A stretch of 64,000 bases of DNA from the NCBI RefSeq assembly GCF_001512295.1, contig NZ_LNUP01000018.1, positions 107,968 through 171,967 of the forward strand, in the 5' to 3' direction. Within the stretch, counting starts at the first letter, position 1; each line of letters starts with the position of its first letter. Both the position numbers and the translations under genes were made by a program. The DNA comes from Pseudomonas sp. EpS/L25 (GTDB lineage Bacteria; Pseudomonadota; Gammaproteobacteria; Pseudomonadales; Pseudomonadaceae). The notes beneath the pieces were generated by a model. That model was not told the origin of the DNA, did no database searches, and was given only the letters and a program-made list of their open reading frames with translations. Below are positions 11,608 through 20,152 of this stretch, one piece after another.

Positions 11608-13199
11608 CGAACGACCCAGCGCTGCCGGGCCCAATTGCTCAGCAGATCCACGCCCAGCACCAGCACCAGCATGCCGAGGATCACGGTGGCGGCCTGGGCC
11701 TGCTGGAACAGGCTCAGACTGAAGTACAGCTGCTGCCCCAGGCCACCGGCACCGACGAAGCCGAGGATGCTGGCCATGCGGATGTTGTTTTCCCAGCGAT
11801 AGAGCAGATAGGCCAGCAACTGTGGCCAGACCGCCGGCAGGGTGCCGTAGAGAAAGGCCGCTATCGCGCCACCGCCGGCCAGGCGAATGGCCTCGGCCGG
11901 TGCCTTGGGGGTGTTTTCCAGGGCTTCGGCGAACAGCCGGCCGAGCACTCCGGCGGTGTGCAGGGCCAGCGCCAGGGTGCCGGCGTTGGGCCCCAGCCCG
12001 GTGGCCAGCACCATCAGCGCTGCCCAGACCAGCTCGGGCACGGCGCGCAGGGCGTTGAGCAGCAGGCGCGCCAGGGCTAGCGCGACCAGGCCGAAACGAC
12101 CGGCGGCCGGCAATGCCAGCAGCAGGCCCAGCAGCGCGGCGAGCAGAGTGCCCAGGGCCGACATCGCCAGGGTTTCCACGGCGCCCCGGACCACGGCGGT
12201 CAGCTGGGCGAGGGAGAAGTCGGGCTTCAGGAAGTCGGCGAGGAAGCTGCCCATCTGGCCCAGGGCGCGGACGCTCAGCAATTCGCCAAAGGCGGTGCCC
12301 AGGTAGTTGGCGGACGCGAGCAGGGCGACGATCATCGCCGCTATCGTCAGCAGTCCGCGGCCACGGCCCTGGCCGCGCTCCACCTGGCGCAGCAGGCGAC
12401 TGAGCGCATCGGCCAGCAATACCAGTACCAGGAAGGTCAGCAGCAGGCTGGCCACCTCGCCGCCGGCGAACATGCGCAACGACAGGTCGACCTGCTGGCC
12501 GAGGCCGCCGGCGCCGACGAAGCCCATCACCACCGAGGCGCGGATGGCGCACTCCCAGCGATAGACGCTGTAGGAAATCATCTCCCCGGCGGCATTGGGC
12601 AGCACGCCATAGACGAAGGCCTGCAGACGACCGGCGCCCTGCAGCAGCAGGGCCCGCGCCGGGCGTGGATCGACCGACTCGAAGATCTCCGCATAGACCT
12701 TGCCCAGCATGCCGCCGTAGGTGATGGCGATGGCCAGCACCCCGGCGGTGGGGCCCAGGCCCACGGCGCGGACGAACAGCAGCGCCCAGACGATCTCCGG
12801 CACGCTGCGCAGCACGATCAGCAGCCCGCGGACCAGGCCGCGGAGCACCCGCGGCAGCCGTCCCGGGCGGCCGGCGCGGGGCAGGGCGGAGATCGACAGG
12901 GCGCGGGTGGCGAGCAGGGCGGCGGGCAGGGCGATCAGCGCGGCCAGGGCCATGCCCAGGGTGGCGATGGCCAGGGTTTCCAGGGTGGCGCGGCCAAGCA
13001 CGGCGAGAAAGCCGGCGTCATGGGCCGGCGGCCAGAAGCCGGCGAGAAAGTGGCCCATGGTGCGGGCATTGTCGCCGGTGAAGAGACCCAGCAGATCGAA
13101 TTCCGCCAGGTGCAGCGTCGGCCAGGCCAGCAGCAGGGCCAGCAGGGTCAACAGCAGGCGGGGACGGGCGGCGGGGTCCCGGTGGGGCGGATTCAGCAT
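11604..13199 (-). CDS. fused double-domain ABC permease (PhnE-like, putative selenate/phosphonate importer)
   Basis: Inner-membrane channel of an ABC importer. The 531-residue protein is two PhnE-like permeases in tandem. Each half has about six membrane segments and an ATPase-coupling loop: [14 protein letters not shown] then [11 protein letters not shown] in the first, [14 protein letters not shown] then [11 protein letters not shown] in the second. One gene therefore supplies what is normally a homodimer. ATG at 13199 overlaps the end of the ATPase gene by 7 bases, so the three genes form an operon (binding protein, ATPase, permease). Confidence 0.85.
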   Translation of the reverse strand: MLNPPHRDPAARPRLLLTLLALLLAWPTLHLAEFDLLGLFTGDNARTMGHFLAGFWPPAHDAGFLAVLGRATLETLAIATLGMALAALIALPAALLATRALSISALPRAGRPGRLPRVLRGLVRGLLIVLRSVPEIVWALLFVRAVGLGPTAGVLAIAITYGGMLGKVYAEIFESVDPRPARALLLQGAGRLQAFVYGVLPNAAGEMISYSVYRWECAIRASVVMGFVGAGGLGQQVDLSLRMFAGGEVASLLLTFLVLVLLADALSRLLRQVERGQGRGRGLLTIAAMIVALLASANYLGTAFGELLSVRALGQMGSFLADFLKPDFSLAQLTAVVRGAVETLAMSALGTLLAALLGLLLALPAAGRFGLVALALARLLLNALRAVPELVWAALMVLATGLGPNAGTLALALHTAGVLGRLFAEALENTPKAPAEAIRLAGGGAIAAFLYGTLPAVWPQLLAYLLYRWENNIRMASILGFVGAGGLGQQLYFSLSLFQQAQAATVILGMLVLVLGVDLLSNWARQRWVVR

Positions 13200-14002
13200 C
13201 GCGGCAGGTCGAGGGGCGTCTCGGCCGGGGCCGGCGTGGCGGGCGTTGGGGTGGTGCTCAGCCCCTCGTTGGCATAGAGCGCGGCGAGATCGGCCGTCGT
13301 CACGGCGCTGGCGGGCTTGTCCCACAGCAGCCGCCCGGCGCGCAGGCCGAGAATGCGCGGGAAGCGTTGCAGGGCCAGTTCGACGTTGTGCAGGCTGGTG
13401 ACCAGGGTGGTGCCCTGGCGGGTCGCGGCGTCGCGCAGCACCTCCAGGGTGTGGCCGGCCAGCACCGGGTCCATGGCCGACACGGGTTCATCGGCGAGCA
13501 GCAGCTGCGGCTGCTGGTAGAGCGCTCGGGCGATGCCGACCCGCTGCAACTGCCCACCGGACAGCTGATCGCAGGAGGCGTAGAGACGGTCGGCCAGATC
13601 CAGCGGCGCCAGGGCCGCGGCGGCTCCGTCGCGATCCAGCGGATGCACCAGGCTGACCAGGCTGCGCGCCAGCGACCACTGACCGAGCCGCCCGGCGAGC
13701 ACGGCGGTGATGACTCTCTGGCGCGCCGGCAGCGGAGGGGCCTGGTGGATGAGACCGATGCGGGCGCGTAGCTGACGCCGCGCCCGTGCCCTCAGGGCCC
13801 AGGCGTCTTCGCCGAGCAGCTCCAGTTGCCCGGCGACCGGCCGCAGCCCGGTGGCCAGCAGCCGTAGCAGGCTGGTCTTGCCCGCCCCGGAGGGGCCGAT
13901 CAGGGCGACCTGCTCACCCTGTTCCAGGCGCAGGTCCAGATCGGCCAGGGCGGGCGAGCCATCGGCGTGTACCAGCGTCACGCCCCTGAGGGCGAGACTC
14001 AC
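13193..14002 (-). CDS. ABC transporter ATP-binding protein (PhnC-like)
   Basis: Nucleotide-binding subunit energising the importer. 269 residues with Walker A GPSGAGKTS, signature LSGGQLQRVGIARAL, Walker B LLLADEPVSAMDP and an H-loop in LVTSLHNVEL, all of PhnC type. The start is a GTG at 14002 that overlaps the TGA of the binding-protein gene (GTGA), which implies coupled translation; a longer open frame upstream is out-of-frame sequence of that gene. Substrate specificity is set by the partner binding protein. Confidence 0.85.
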   Translation of the reverse strand: MSLALRGVTLVHADGSPALADLDLRLEQGEQVALIGPSGAGKTSLLRLLATGLRPVAGQLELLGEDAWALRARARRQLRARIGLIHQAPPLPARQRVITAVLAGRLGQWSLARSLVSLVHPLDRDGAAAALAPLDLADRLYASCDQLSGGQLQRVGIARALYQQPQLLLADEPVSAMDPVLAGHTLEVLRDAATRQGTTLVTSLHNVELALQRFPRILGLRAGRLLWDKPASAVTTADLAALYANEGLSTTPTPATPAPAETPLDLPRC

Positions 14003-14847
14003 TTGAGCAGGCCGGCCGCCAGGGCCGAGGCCTCGATGCCCTTGTAGTTGTCCGGCGAGGTCGGCACGAAGCGGCTGGCCGCCTGCAGGTCGAGGATCGC
14101 CTTGTCCGCCGGCTTGGCCGGGTCCAGGTCGAGGAAGGCTTGCTTGATCTTGGCCGCCAGCTGCGGGTCGAGGTTGCCGCGCACCGTCCAGTTGTAGTCG
14201 TAGTAGGGCGGGGTAGTGGCGATCACCCGCACCTTGTCGGTATCGACCTTGCCGGCATCGACCAGCTTCTTCCACACCGAGGCATTGAGCACGCCGGCAT
14301 CGGCCTTGCCCGCGGCGACCCAGGCGACGGTGGCGTCGTGGGCGCCGGAATAGGCCACCCGCGAGAAGAACTGCTCGGGGACGATGCCATCCTGCTGCAG
14401 GAAGTAGCGCGGCATCAGGCTGCCCGAGGTGGAGGACACCGAACCGAAGGCGAAGGTCTTGCCCTTGAGGTCCTGCAGGGTCTTCACGGCCGGGTCGGCG
14501 GTGATGAACTTGCTGGTGAACTGCTGATCTTCCTCGCGCTGCACCAGAGGAATCATCGGCGCCTTGCGCTGGGCCTGGACGAAGGTGAAGCCGCCGAACC
14601 AGGCCAGGTCCAGGCGATCCGAGGCCATGGCTTCCACCACGCCGGCATAGTCGGACACCGGCACGAATTTCACCGGCATGCCCAGGCGCTGTTCCAGGTA
14701 TTCACCCAGGGGCTTGAACTTGCGGATCAGTTCGGTGGGCGCCTCGTCGGGAATGGCCGAGACGCGCAGTTCGGCGGCGGCGTGGGAGAGCAGGGACGTC
14801 AGGGACAGGGCCAGGCCTGCTGCCAGGGCCAGCGAACGCTTGAGCAT
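13999..14847 (-). CDS. putative selenate/phosphonate ABC transporter substrate-binding protein
   Basis: Periplasmic binding protein, 282 residues, with a clear signal peptide (MLKRSLALAAGLALSLTSLL, cleavage near SHAAA-E). The mature part shows PhnD-family features: RVSAIPDEAPTEL, KPLGEYLEQRLGMPV, LDLAWFGGFTFVQA and a long Ser-rich SVSSTSGSLMPRYF segment. From memory this resembles the Pseudomonas subfamily annotated as putative selenate-binding, not true phosphonate binders. The adjoining selA supports selenium, but transport has not been shown. A TATACT -10-like element lies at 14886-14891 on the minus strand. Confidence 0.75.
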   Translation of the reverse strand: MLKRSLALAAGLALSLTSLLSHAAAELRVSAIPDEAPTELIRKFKPLGEYLEQRLGMPVKFVPVSDYAGVVEAMASDRLDLAWFGGFTFVQAQRKAPMIPLVQREEDQQFTSKFITADPAVKTLQDLKGKTFAFGSVSSTSGSLMPRYFLQQDGIVPEQFFSRVAYSGAHDATVAWVAAGKADAGVLNASVWKKLVDAGKVDTDKVRVIATTPPYYDYNWTVRGNLDPQLAAKIKQAFLDLDPAKPADKAILDLQAASRFVPTSPDNYKGIEASALAAGLLK

Positions 14848-15045
14848 GGGTTTCTCCGGTTCAATAGCGGAAAAAAGGGGGCTGCAGTATAGGGGGTGGC
14901 GCTGTTTTGCGCAGCCCGCCCCAGGGCCGACGCTCAGCGGGATCGGGCGGTGAGGCGCTGGAAGGGCTCTGGCGGGCGGTCGAGCAGCGGACTTGGCTGG
15001 GCCTTCGAGTCCGCTGCGCCGGTACCTGGACTGGCCTGGTGGCAC

Positions 15046-16974
15046 TCAGGTCTCGTCGAAGAAGCGCTCGTTCCAGTCCACCAGCGGTTGTGGTGCATTT
15101 AGCTTCTGGCCGTAGATCACCGCATAGGCCAGCACGTTCTGCACGTATTGCCGCGTTTCGTCGAAGGGGATGGTCTCCACCCAGACGTCGAAGGCGAGGT
15201 GGCGCGCGCCGCTCAGCCAGCGCTTCACCCGGCCGGGACCGGCGTTGTAGGCCGCCGAGGCCAGCACCCGGTTGCCGTTGAACTGGGCATGGACCATGGA
15301 GAGGTAGGCGGTACCCAGCTGGATGTTCTTCTCCGGCGTCAGCGCCTGTTGCGGCGAGGCCAGGGGGATGGCGAACTTGCTGGCGGTATGGCTGGCGGTG
15401 GCCGGCATCAGCTGCATCAGGCCCATGGCCCCCACCCCGGAGCGTGCATCGGCCATGAAGCCGCTCTCCTGGCGGGTGATGGCGAACACCCAGCTGCTGT
15501 GCAGGCCGCGGGTCTGGGCCTCGCGCACGAAACTCTCGCGATAGGCGATGGGGAAGCGGATGTCCAGGTCATCCCAGTACTTGGCCAGGCTGATGGTGCG
15601 GATCGCCGGGAAGTACCACTGCATGTCGTAGGCCAGGCGCGCCTGGGCCACCAGCTCGTCGCGGTTGAAGTGGCGGCTGACGTAGAACCACTCGCGGCGG
15701 GCATTGATCGGCTCGCCCCGGGCGATGAATTCCAGGGCGCGCTGCACGCCTGGCGTGTTGCGTACCTTGCGCTTGAGCGCTTCGCTCAGTACCAGCGGCT
15801 TGTTGTTGAGTTGATAGGGCGCCTTGCTGCGGTCGGCGGCGAGGAAGCCGTAATAGTCGCGCTCGCGACTGACTTCGGCGTATTCGCGCAACACCGCCGG
15901 ACTCTGTGGCTGCATCAGCTCCAGGGTGCGGGCGCGCCAGTATTCCCAGCGATTGGCCTTGGCCAGGCTCGGCGGAAAGCGCTCGATCAGCGCATGGGCA
16001 TCGCTCCAGCGACCCAGGCGCAGCAGCAGCCGGGCACGCCATTCGCTGACGTCGTCGTCCCGCAGCTCGGGGTCGTAGCGCTCCATCAGCGGCAGGGCGC
16101 GCGGATCGAAGTTCTTCGCCAGGGTCAGGCCGATCTGGCGGGCGATGGCGACCTTCTCGTCGCGGGTGAAAGGCATGCGCTGGCTGTAGACATCGAGCAG
16201 GCTCATGGCCTGTTCCGGGTCCTGGCGCGCCAGCTTGCGCAGACCCAGGCCGACCACGTCGGCGAGGCTCTCGCTGGCCGGGGCGAAGGCCTGGACGTTG
16301 GCGATCAGCTGCGGCTTCTGGGCCACGTCGATCAGGCGCTGGGCCTGGCCGGACAGCGTCGGCAACTGGGCCATCAGGGTGCGCACCAGGCCGTACTCGC
16401 CCTTGTCGGCGGCCAGCTTGGCCCGTTCCCACACGCGCTCCTCGGTGAGCTGCCCGCGCGCTGCCCAGGCCTGGAACAGGCCGTCGCAGGTGGTCGGCTG
16501 GGCCTTGCCCACCAGCCAGTACTTCTCCGCCAGCTTGAAGCCCTCGCTGGCATCGCCCTGGGCGATCAGGTACTGGCCGTGCAGGCAGTCCAGCTCGGTG
16601 AAGTTGTAGTCGGGCGAGTAGTATTTCTCGAAACGATTCCAGTCACCGCGGTCGGCCAGGCTGCGCAGCCAGCGCAAACGCAGCCAGTTGGATTGCGGTA
16701 GATCGCCATGCTCGGCAAGGAAATTCTCGATCTCGGCATCGCTGGCGCCGGGGACGCGCTTGATCAGCTCGCCGTAGGCCAGGTACGGCTCCAGCGGATA
16801 GGTGCGCAGCTCGCCACGATTGGCCAGGTAGACGCTGGTATCGCCCCGGTCCAGTGCCGCCTTGGCCTGGTCGTAGAGTTGCCGCTGCTGCTCCAGGGGA
16901 GCGGCTTGCGAAATGGTGGAGCCGATCAGCGGAGCGAGGAGCAGGGGCAGGATGACGAACAGGCGACCGCGCAT
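15046..16974 (-). CDS. slt: soluble lytic murein transglycosylase
   Basis: Periplasmic enzyme that cleaves peptidoglycan glycan strands to 1,6-anhydro-muropeptides. 642 residues, normal for Slt70. An N-terminal signal sequence (MRGRLFVILPLLLAPL) is followed by a long alpha-helical superhelix. The C-terminal lysozyme-like domain carries the catalytic Glu in ITRQESGFM, then GAMGLMQLMP and NIQLGTAYL. The start at 16974 was chosen because the signal peptide begins there. It is divergent from uup, as in other Pseudomonas. Confidence 0.95.
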   Translation of the reverse strand: MRGRLFVILPLLLAPLIGSTISQAAPLEQQRQLYDQAKAALDRGDTSVYLANRGELRTYPLEPYLAYGELIKRVPGASDAEIENFLAEHGDLPQSNWLRLRWLRSLADRGDWNRFEKYYSPDYNFTELDCLHGQYLIAQGDASEGFKLAEKYWLVGKAQPTTCDGLFQAWAARGQLTEERVWERAKLAADKGEYGLVRTLMAQLPTLSGQAQRLIDVAQKPQLIANVQAFAPASESLADVVGLGLRKLARQDPEQAMSLLDVYSQRMPFTRDEKVAIARQIGLTLAKNFDPRALPLMERYDPELRDDDVSEWRARLLLRLGRWSDAHALIERFPPSLAKANRWEYWRARTLELMQPQSPAVLREYAEVSRERDYYGFLAADRSKAPYQLNNKPLVLSEALKRKVRNTPGVQRALEFIARGEPINARREWFYVSRHFNRDELVAQARLAYDMQWYFPAIRTISLAKYWDDLDIRFPIAYRESFVREAQTRGLHSSWVFAITRQESGFMADARSGVGAMGLMQLMPATASHTASKFAIPLASPQQALTPEKNIQLGTAYLSMVHAQFNGNRVLASAAYNAGPGRVKRWLSGARHLAFDVWVETIPFDETRQYVQNVLAYAVIYGQKLNAPQPLVDWNERFFDET

Positions 16975-17184
16975 GGGAATTCCGTAAAAGCTGGATGCGG
17001 AGGGGGTGGCATGCACTGCGCAGGGCAATGGGCCGACCCGTCACGGGGCAGTCTAGCTTACGTGTCGGCGCCAGGCGGCGAAAGCATCGGCCATGGCCTG
17101 CCGTCGGGCGGTGCGGGCGTTTCGCCGGCCGGCGCCGGGGTGGGCGTCTCTGCTAGACTGGTCGCCTTTTTCGCGGAGAAACCC

Positions 17185-19095
17185 ATGGCGCTGCTCAAGT
17201 TCACCAACGTATCCCTGGCCTTTGGCGTCACCCCCTTGCTGGACGGGGTGTCCTGGCAGATCGAGCGGGGCGAGCGGGTATGCATCATCGGCCGCAACGG
17301 CACCGGCAAATCCAGCCTGCTGCGCATCGTCAAGGGCGAGCAGCAGGCCGACGACGGCGAAGTCTGGCGCGCCCCGGCGTTGAAGATCGGCGAGCTGCCG
17401 CAGGAATTGCCGCGGGCTGATGACCGCTCGGTGTTCGACGTGGTGGCCGCGGGCCTGGCCGGCGTCGGCGAACTGCTCGCCGAATACCACCACCTGACCC
17501 AGGACACCAGTGGCGAACTGGACATGGAGCGTCTCATGCACGTCCAGCAGGAGCTGGAGGCCCGTGACGGTTGGCGCCTGCAGCAACTGGTGGACAGCAC
17601 CCTGAGCCGCCTGCAGCTGCCGGCCGACAAGACCCTGGCCGAGCTCTCCGGCGGCTGGCGGCGGCGCGTGCTGCTGGCCCAGGCGCTGGTGGCCGAGCCC
17701 GATCTGCTGCTGCTCGACGAACCTACCAACCACCTGGACATCGGCGCCATCGCCTGGCTGGAAGACGCCCTGCGCGGCTATCCCGGCGCGGTGCTGTTCA
17801 TCACCCACGACCGCGCCTTCCTCCAGGCCCTGGCCACCCGCATCCTCGAACTGGATCGCGGCAACCTGATCGATTGGCAGGGCGACTACGCCAGCTTCCT
17901 GGTGCACAAGGAACAGCAACTGGCCGCGGAAGAAACCGCCAATGCGCTGTTCGACAAGCGCCTGGCCCAGGAAGAGGTCTGGATTCGCCAGGGCATCAAG
18001 GCCCGCCGGACCCGTAACGAAGGCCGCGTCCGCGCCCTCAAGGCCATGCGCAACGAGCGCAGCGACCGCCGCGAGCGCCAGGGCAAGGCCAACTTGACGC
18101 TGGAGACGGCGGACAAGTCCGGCAAGCAGGTCATCCTCGCCGAGCACATGAGCTATGCCCATCCCGGCGGCGAGCCGCTGATCCGCGACCTGACGCTGCT
18201 GATCCAGCGCGGCGACCGCATCGGCCTGCTCGGCCCCAACGGCTCGGGCAAGACCACCCTGCTCAAGCTGCTGCTGGGCGATCTGCAGCCGACCACCGGC
18301 AAGATCCAGTACGGCACCAAGCTGGAGATCGCCTACTTCGACCAGTTGCGCCTGCAGCTGGAGCCGGAAAAGACCGTGATCGACAACCTTGCCGAAGGTC
18401 GCGAATTCATCACCATCAACGGCCAGGATCGCCATGTGCTGAGCTACCTGGGCGACTTCCTGTTCAGCCCCCAGCGCGCCCGTACCCCGGTCAAGGCGCT
18501 GTCGGGTGGCGAACGTGCGCGCCTGTTGCTGGCCAAGCTGTTCAGCAAGCCGGCCAACCTGCTGGTGCTGGACGAACCCACCAACGACCTCGATGTCGAG
18601 ACCCTGGAATTGCTCGAAGAGGTGCTGCTGAGCTTCGAGGGCACGGTGCTGATGGTCAGCCACGACCGGGCCTTCCTCGACAACGTGGTGACCAGCACCC
18701 TGGTGTTCGAAGGGGAAGGGCGGGTCCAGGAGTACGTTGGCGGCTACCAGGATTGGTTGCGCCAGGGCGGCTCGCCACGCCTGCTCGGGGTCCAGACCCG
18801 CGAAGACAAGCCGGCAGCTGCCGCCAAGGTCGAGCCTGCGCCGGTCGCGGCACCGGTGGCCGCGGCCGCCGCACCGACCAAGCGCAAGCTGAGCTACAAG
18901 GAGCAACGTGAGCTGGATGCGCTTCCTTCCGCCATCGAGACCGCGGAAATCGAATTGGAAGCCTTGCAGACCGCCATCGCCGATCCAGGCTTCTACCAAC
19001 TGCCGGCCGAGGTTACCCAGGCGAAGCTCGCCCGCATGGACGCGCTACAGGCCGAGCTGGATCGCCTCATCGAGCGCTGGGCCGAGCTGGAGTGA
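17185..19095 (+). CDS. uup: ABC-F ATPase Uup
   Basis: Soluble, ribosome-associated ABC-F protein without membrane segments. 636 residues with two ATPase domains: Walker A GRNGTGKSS and GPNGSGKTT, signatures LSGGWRRRV and LSGGERARL, Walker B LLLLDEPTNHLD and LVLDEPTNDLD. The linker between the domains is the charged helical ABC-F motif. An Ala/Pro-rich stretch (about 555-575) leads to a C-terminal coiled-coil DNA-binding-like domain (KLSYKEQRELDALP) that distinguishes Uup from EttA. The ATG at 17185 follows GCGGAGAAA. Confidence 0.95.
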   Translation: MALLKFTNVSLAFGVTPLLDGVSWQIERGERVCIIGRNGTGKSSLLRIVKGEQQADDGEVWRAPALKIGELPQELPRADDRSVFDVVAAGLAGVGELLAEYHHLTQDTSGELDMERLMHVQQELEARDGWRLQQLVDSTLSRLQLPADKTLAELSGGWRRRVLLAQALVAEPDLLLLDEPTNHLDIGAIAWLEDALRGYPGAVLFITHDRAFLQALATRILELDRGNLIDWQGDYASFLVHKEQQLAAEETANALFDKRLAQEEVWIRQGIKARRTRNEGRVRALKAMRNERSDRRERQGKANLTLETADKSGKQVILAEHMSYAHPGGEPLIRDLTLLIQRGDRIGLLGPNGSGKTTLLKLLLGDLQPTTGKIQYGTKLEIAYFDQLRLQLEPEKTVIDNLAEGREFITINGQDRHVLSYLGDFLFSPQRARTPVKALSGGERARLLLAKLFSKPANLLVLDEPTNDLDVETLELLEEVLLSFEGTVLMVSHDRAFLDNVVTSTLVFEGEGRVQEYVGGYQDWLRQGGSPRLLGVQTREDKPAAAAKVEPAPVAAPVAAAAAPTKRKLSYKEQRELDALPSAIETAEIELEALQTAIADPGFYQLPAEVTQAKLARMDALQAELDRLIERWAELE

Positions 19096-19115
19096 TCCAG
19101 CCCGCCCGCGGACTT

Positions 19116-19300
19116 GGAGCCTGTTCAAAGTCTTGCGAGTCAGAGCCAAACAAGGCCTGGGCGGCCCCACGAAAGTGGCTGAGGAAGCTGCCCCTGGCTC
19201 TCGAACGCGTTTACGCGTGTAAATGAGCATTCCGACAGGGCGATCCAGGCCATTTACACCGCCGTCTGGCCGACGCGCAGCAGACTTTGCCCAGGCTCTT
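19116..19300 (-). repeat. dispersed stop-adjacent repeat, copy 4 (reversed)
   Basis: On the minus strand it starts in the TAA of the universal stress gene (AGAGCCTGGGCAAAGTCTGC) and ends CTTTGAACAGGCTC at 19117. The core hairpin is GTTTAC GCGT GTAAA. It fills nearly the whole gap between two convergent genes. Confidence 0.88.
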
Positions 19301-19739
19301 AGGCCTTGTCTTTCTTCAGGGCTACCGCCAGGGTATCGCAGGGCGCCCCGTGCAGCAGGTCGTTGGACGTCGAGCCCAGCAATAGTGCCAGACCGTGACG
19401 ACCATGGCTGCCGACCACGATGAGGTCGCAGCCCTGTTCCTTGGCCATGCGGTGGATCTCCTGGCGCGGCTGACCATAGGCCAGCACGCAATTACCGGCC
19501 AGCTCCGCGTACTGGGTGGTGAAGCCATCCAGTCGCTCCCGCGCCTGCTCGATCTGCTGCTGTTGCAGCGACGACAGGTCCATGGGCACGTCGCCGCCGA
19601 AGGCCATGGCCATGGGTTCGACCACGTGCACCAGCGACACCTTGCTGCCACAGCACTGACCCAGCGCCACCGCACGCCGGATCACCGGCTGGCAATCCTC
19701 GGTCAGGTCGACTGCGACCAATATGTGTTGGTAGGCCAT
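19299..19739 (-). CDS. universal stress protein, UspA family
   Basis: A 146-residue single-domain Usp. The N-terminus YQHILVAVDLTEDC is the typical first strand and loop. The ATP-binding style motif VVGSHGRHGLALLLGSTS (G-2x-G-9x-G-S/T pattern) is near residues 110-128. Such proteins are induced in stationary phase or oxygen stress. It is transcribed away from fadB; no clear Anr box is seen in the upstream 400 bp. Confidence 0.9.
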   Translation of the reverse strand: MAYQHILVAVDLTEDCQPVIRRAVALGQCCGSKVSLVHVVEPMAMAFGGDVPMDLSSLQQQQIEQARERLDGFTTQYAELAGNCVLAYGQPRQEIHRMAKEQGCDLIVVGSHGRHGLALLLGSTSNDLLHGAPCDTLAVALKKDKA

Positions 19740-20152
19740 ACACCTCTCTCCTTCATGATGGGGCGCCAGACCGTACCGTGGCTGACGCTCGATTCGCGGA
19801 CTTCAGGCTTCAGCGGGAAAGCGCCGGCACTCGCGCGGCGGCTTTTCAGCCAGACTCCAGTCCACCTGTAGTTTCGACTCCAGGAGTCGGGGATAGCTCC
19901 ACGGCTATCTTGCACAGAAGTGCGGCAAGCTCAAGCGCCCACCGCTCGAACCTCCGACTACGCTTTCCCTGTGCGTCCCAATTGACAAGCGCACGCTTTT
20001 GCCAGAAGGTTGTGCGAGCCGTTCAAACGGTTGTATGAATTTTCGCCCCGGCCTGCCGGTGCCCTCCACAGAACAATATCGGGGCTGGCGATTCTCGGCT
20101 TCCACGCAAGCCGCCGCCCGCTTCGCGACCAGGACTCAAGGGAGACCCGCTG
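19740..20152. other. divergent intergenic region, usp / fadBA
   Basis: 413 bp without a convincing gene. It holds two small adjacent hairpins, GACTCC/GGAGTC sharing a central CCAGG at 19876-19888 and GATAGC/GCTATC at 19892-19909, and the fadBA promoter with a PsrA-like site at 20024-20037. Open frames that cross it lack ribosome sites. Nothing else was recognised. Confidence 0.6.
20010..20039 (+). promoter_or_regulatory. fadBA promoter with probable PsrA operator
   Basis: A possible -35 TTGTGC (20010-20015) is 18 bp from TATGAA (20034-20039). CAAAC-GGTT-GTATG at 20024-20037 matches the PsrA pattern (G/C)AAAC-N(2-4)-GTTT(G/C) at nine of ten positions and overlaps the -10, as expected for repression relieved by long-chain fatty acids. 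PsrA itself is encoded at 29386 in this window. Confidence 0.55.

Noticed and set aside
10051-12552. 833-residue minus-strand frame over selA and the permease
   Set aside because: Composition is that of a shadow frame; the permease and selA explain the coding signal.
10198-14847. Selenocysteine (TGA) codons in nearby genes
   Set aside because: No in-frame TGA readthrough with family continuation was seen in any gene of the window.
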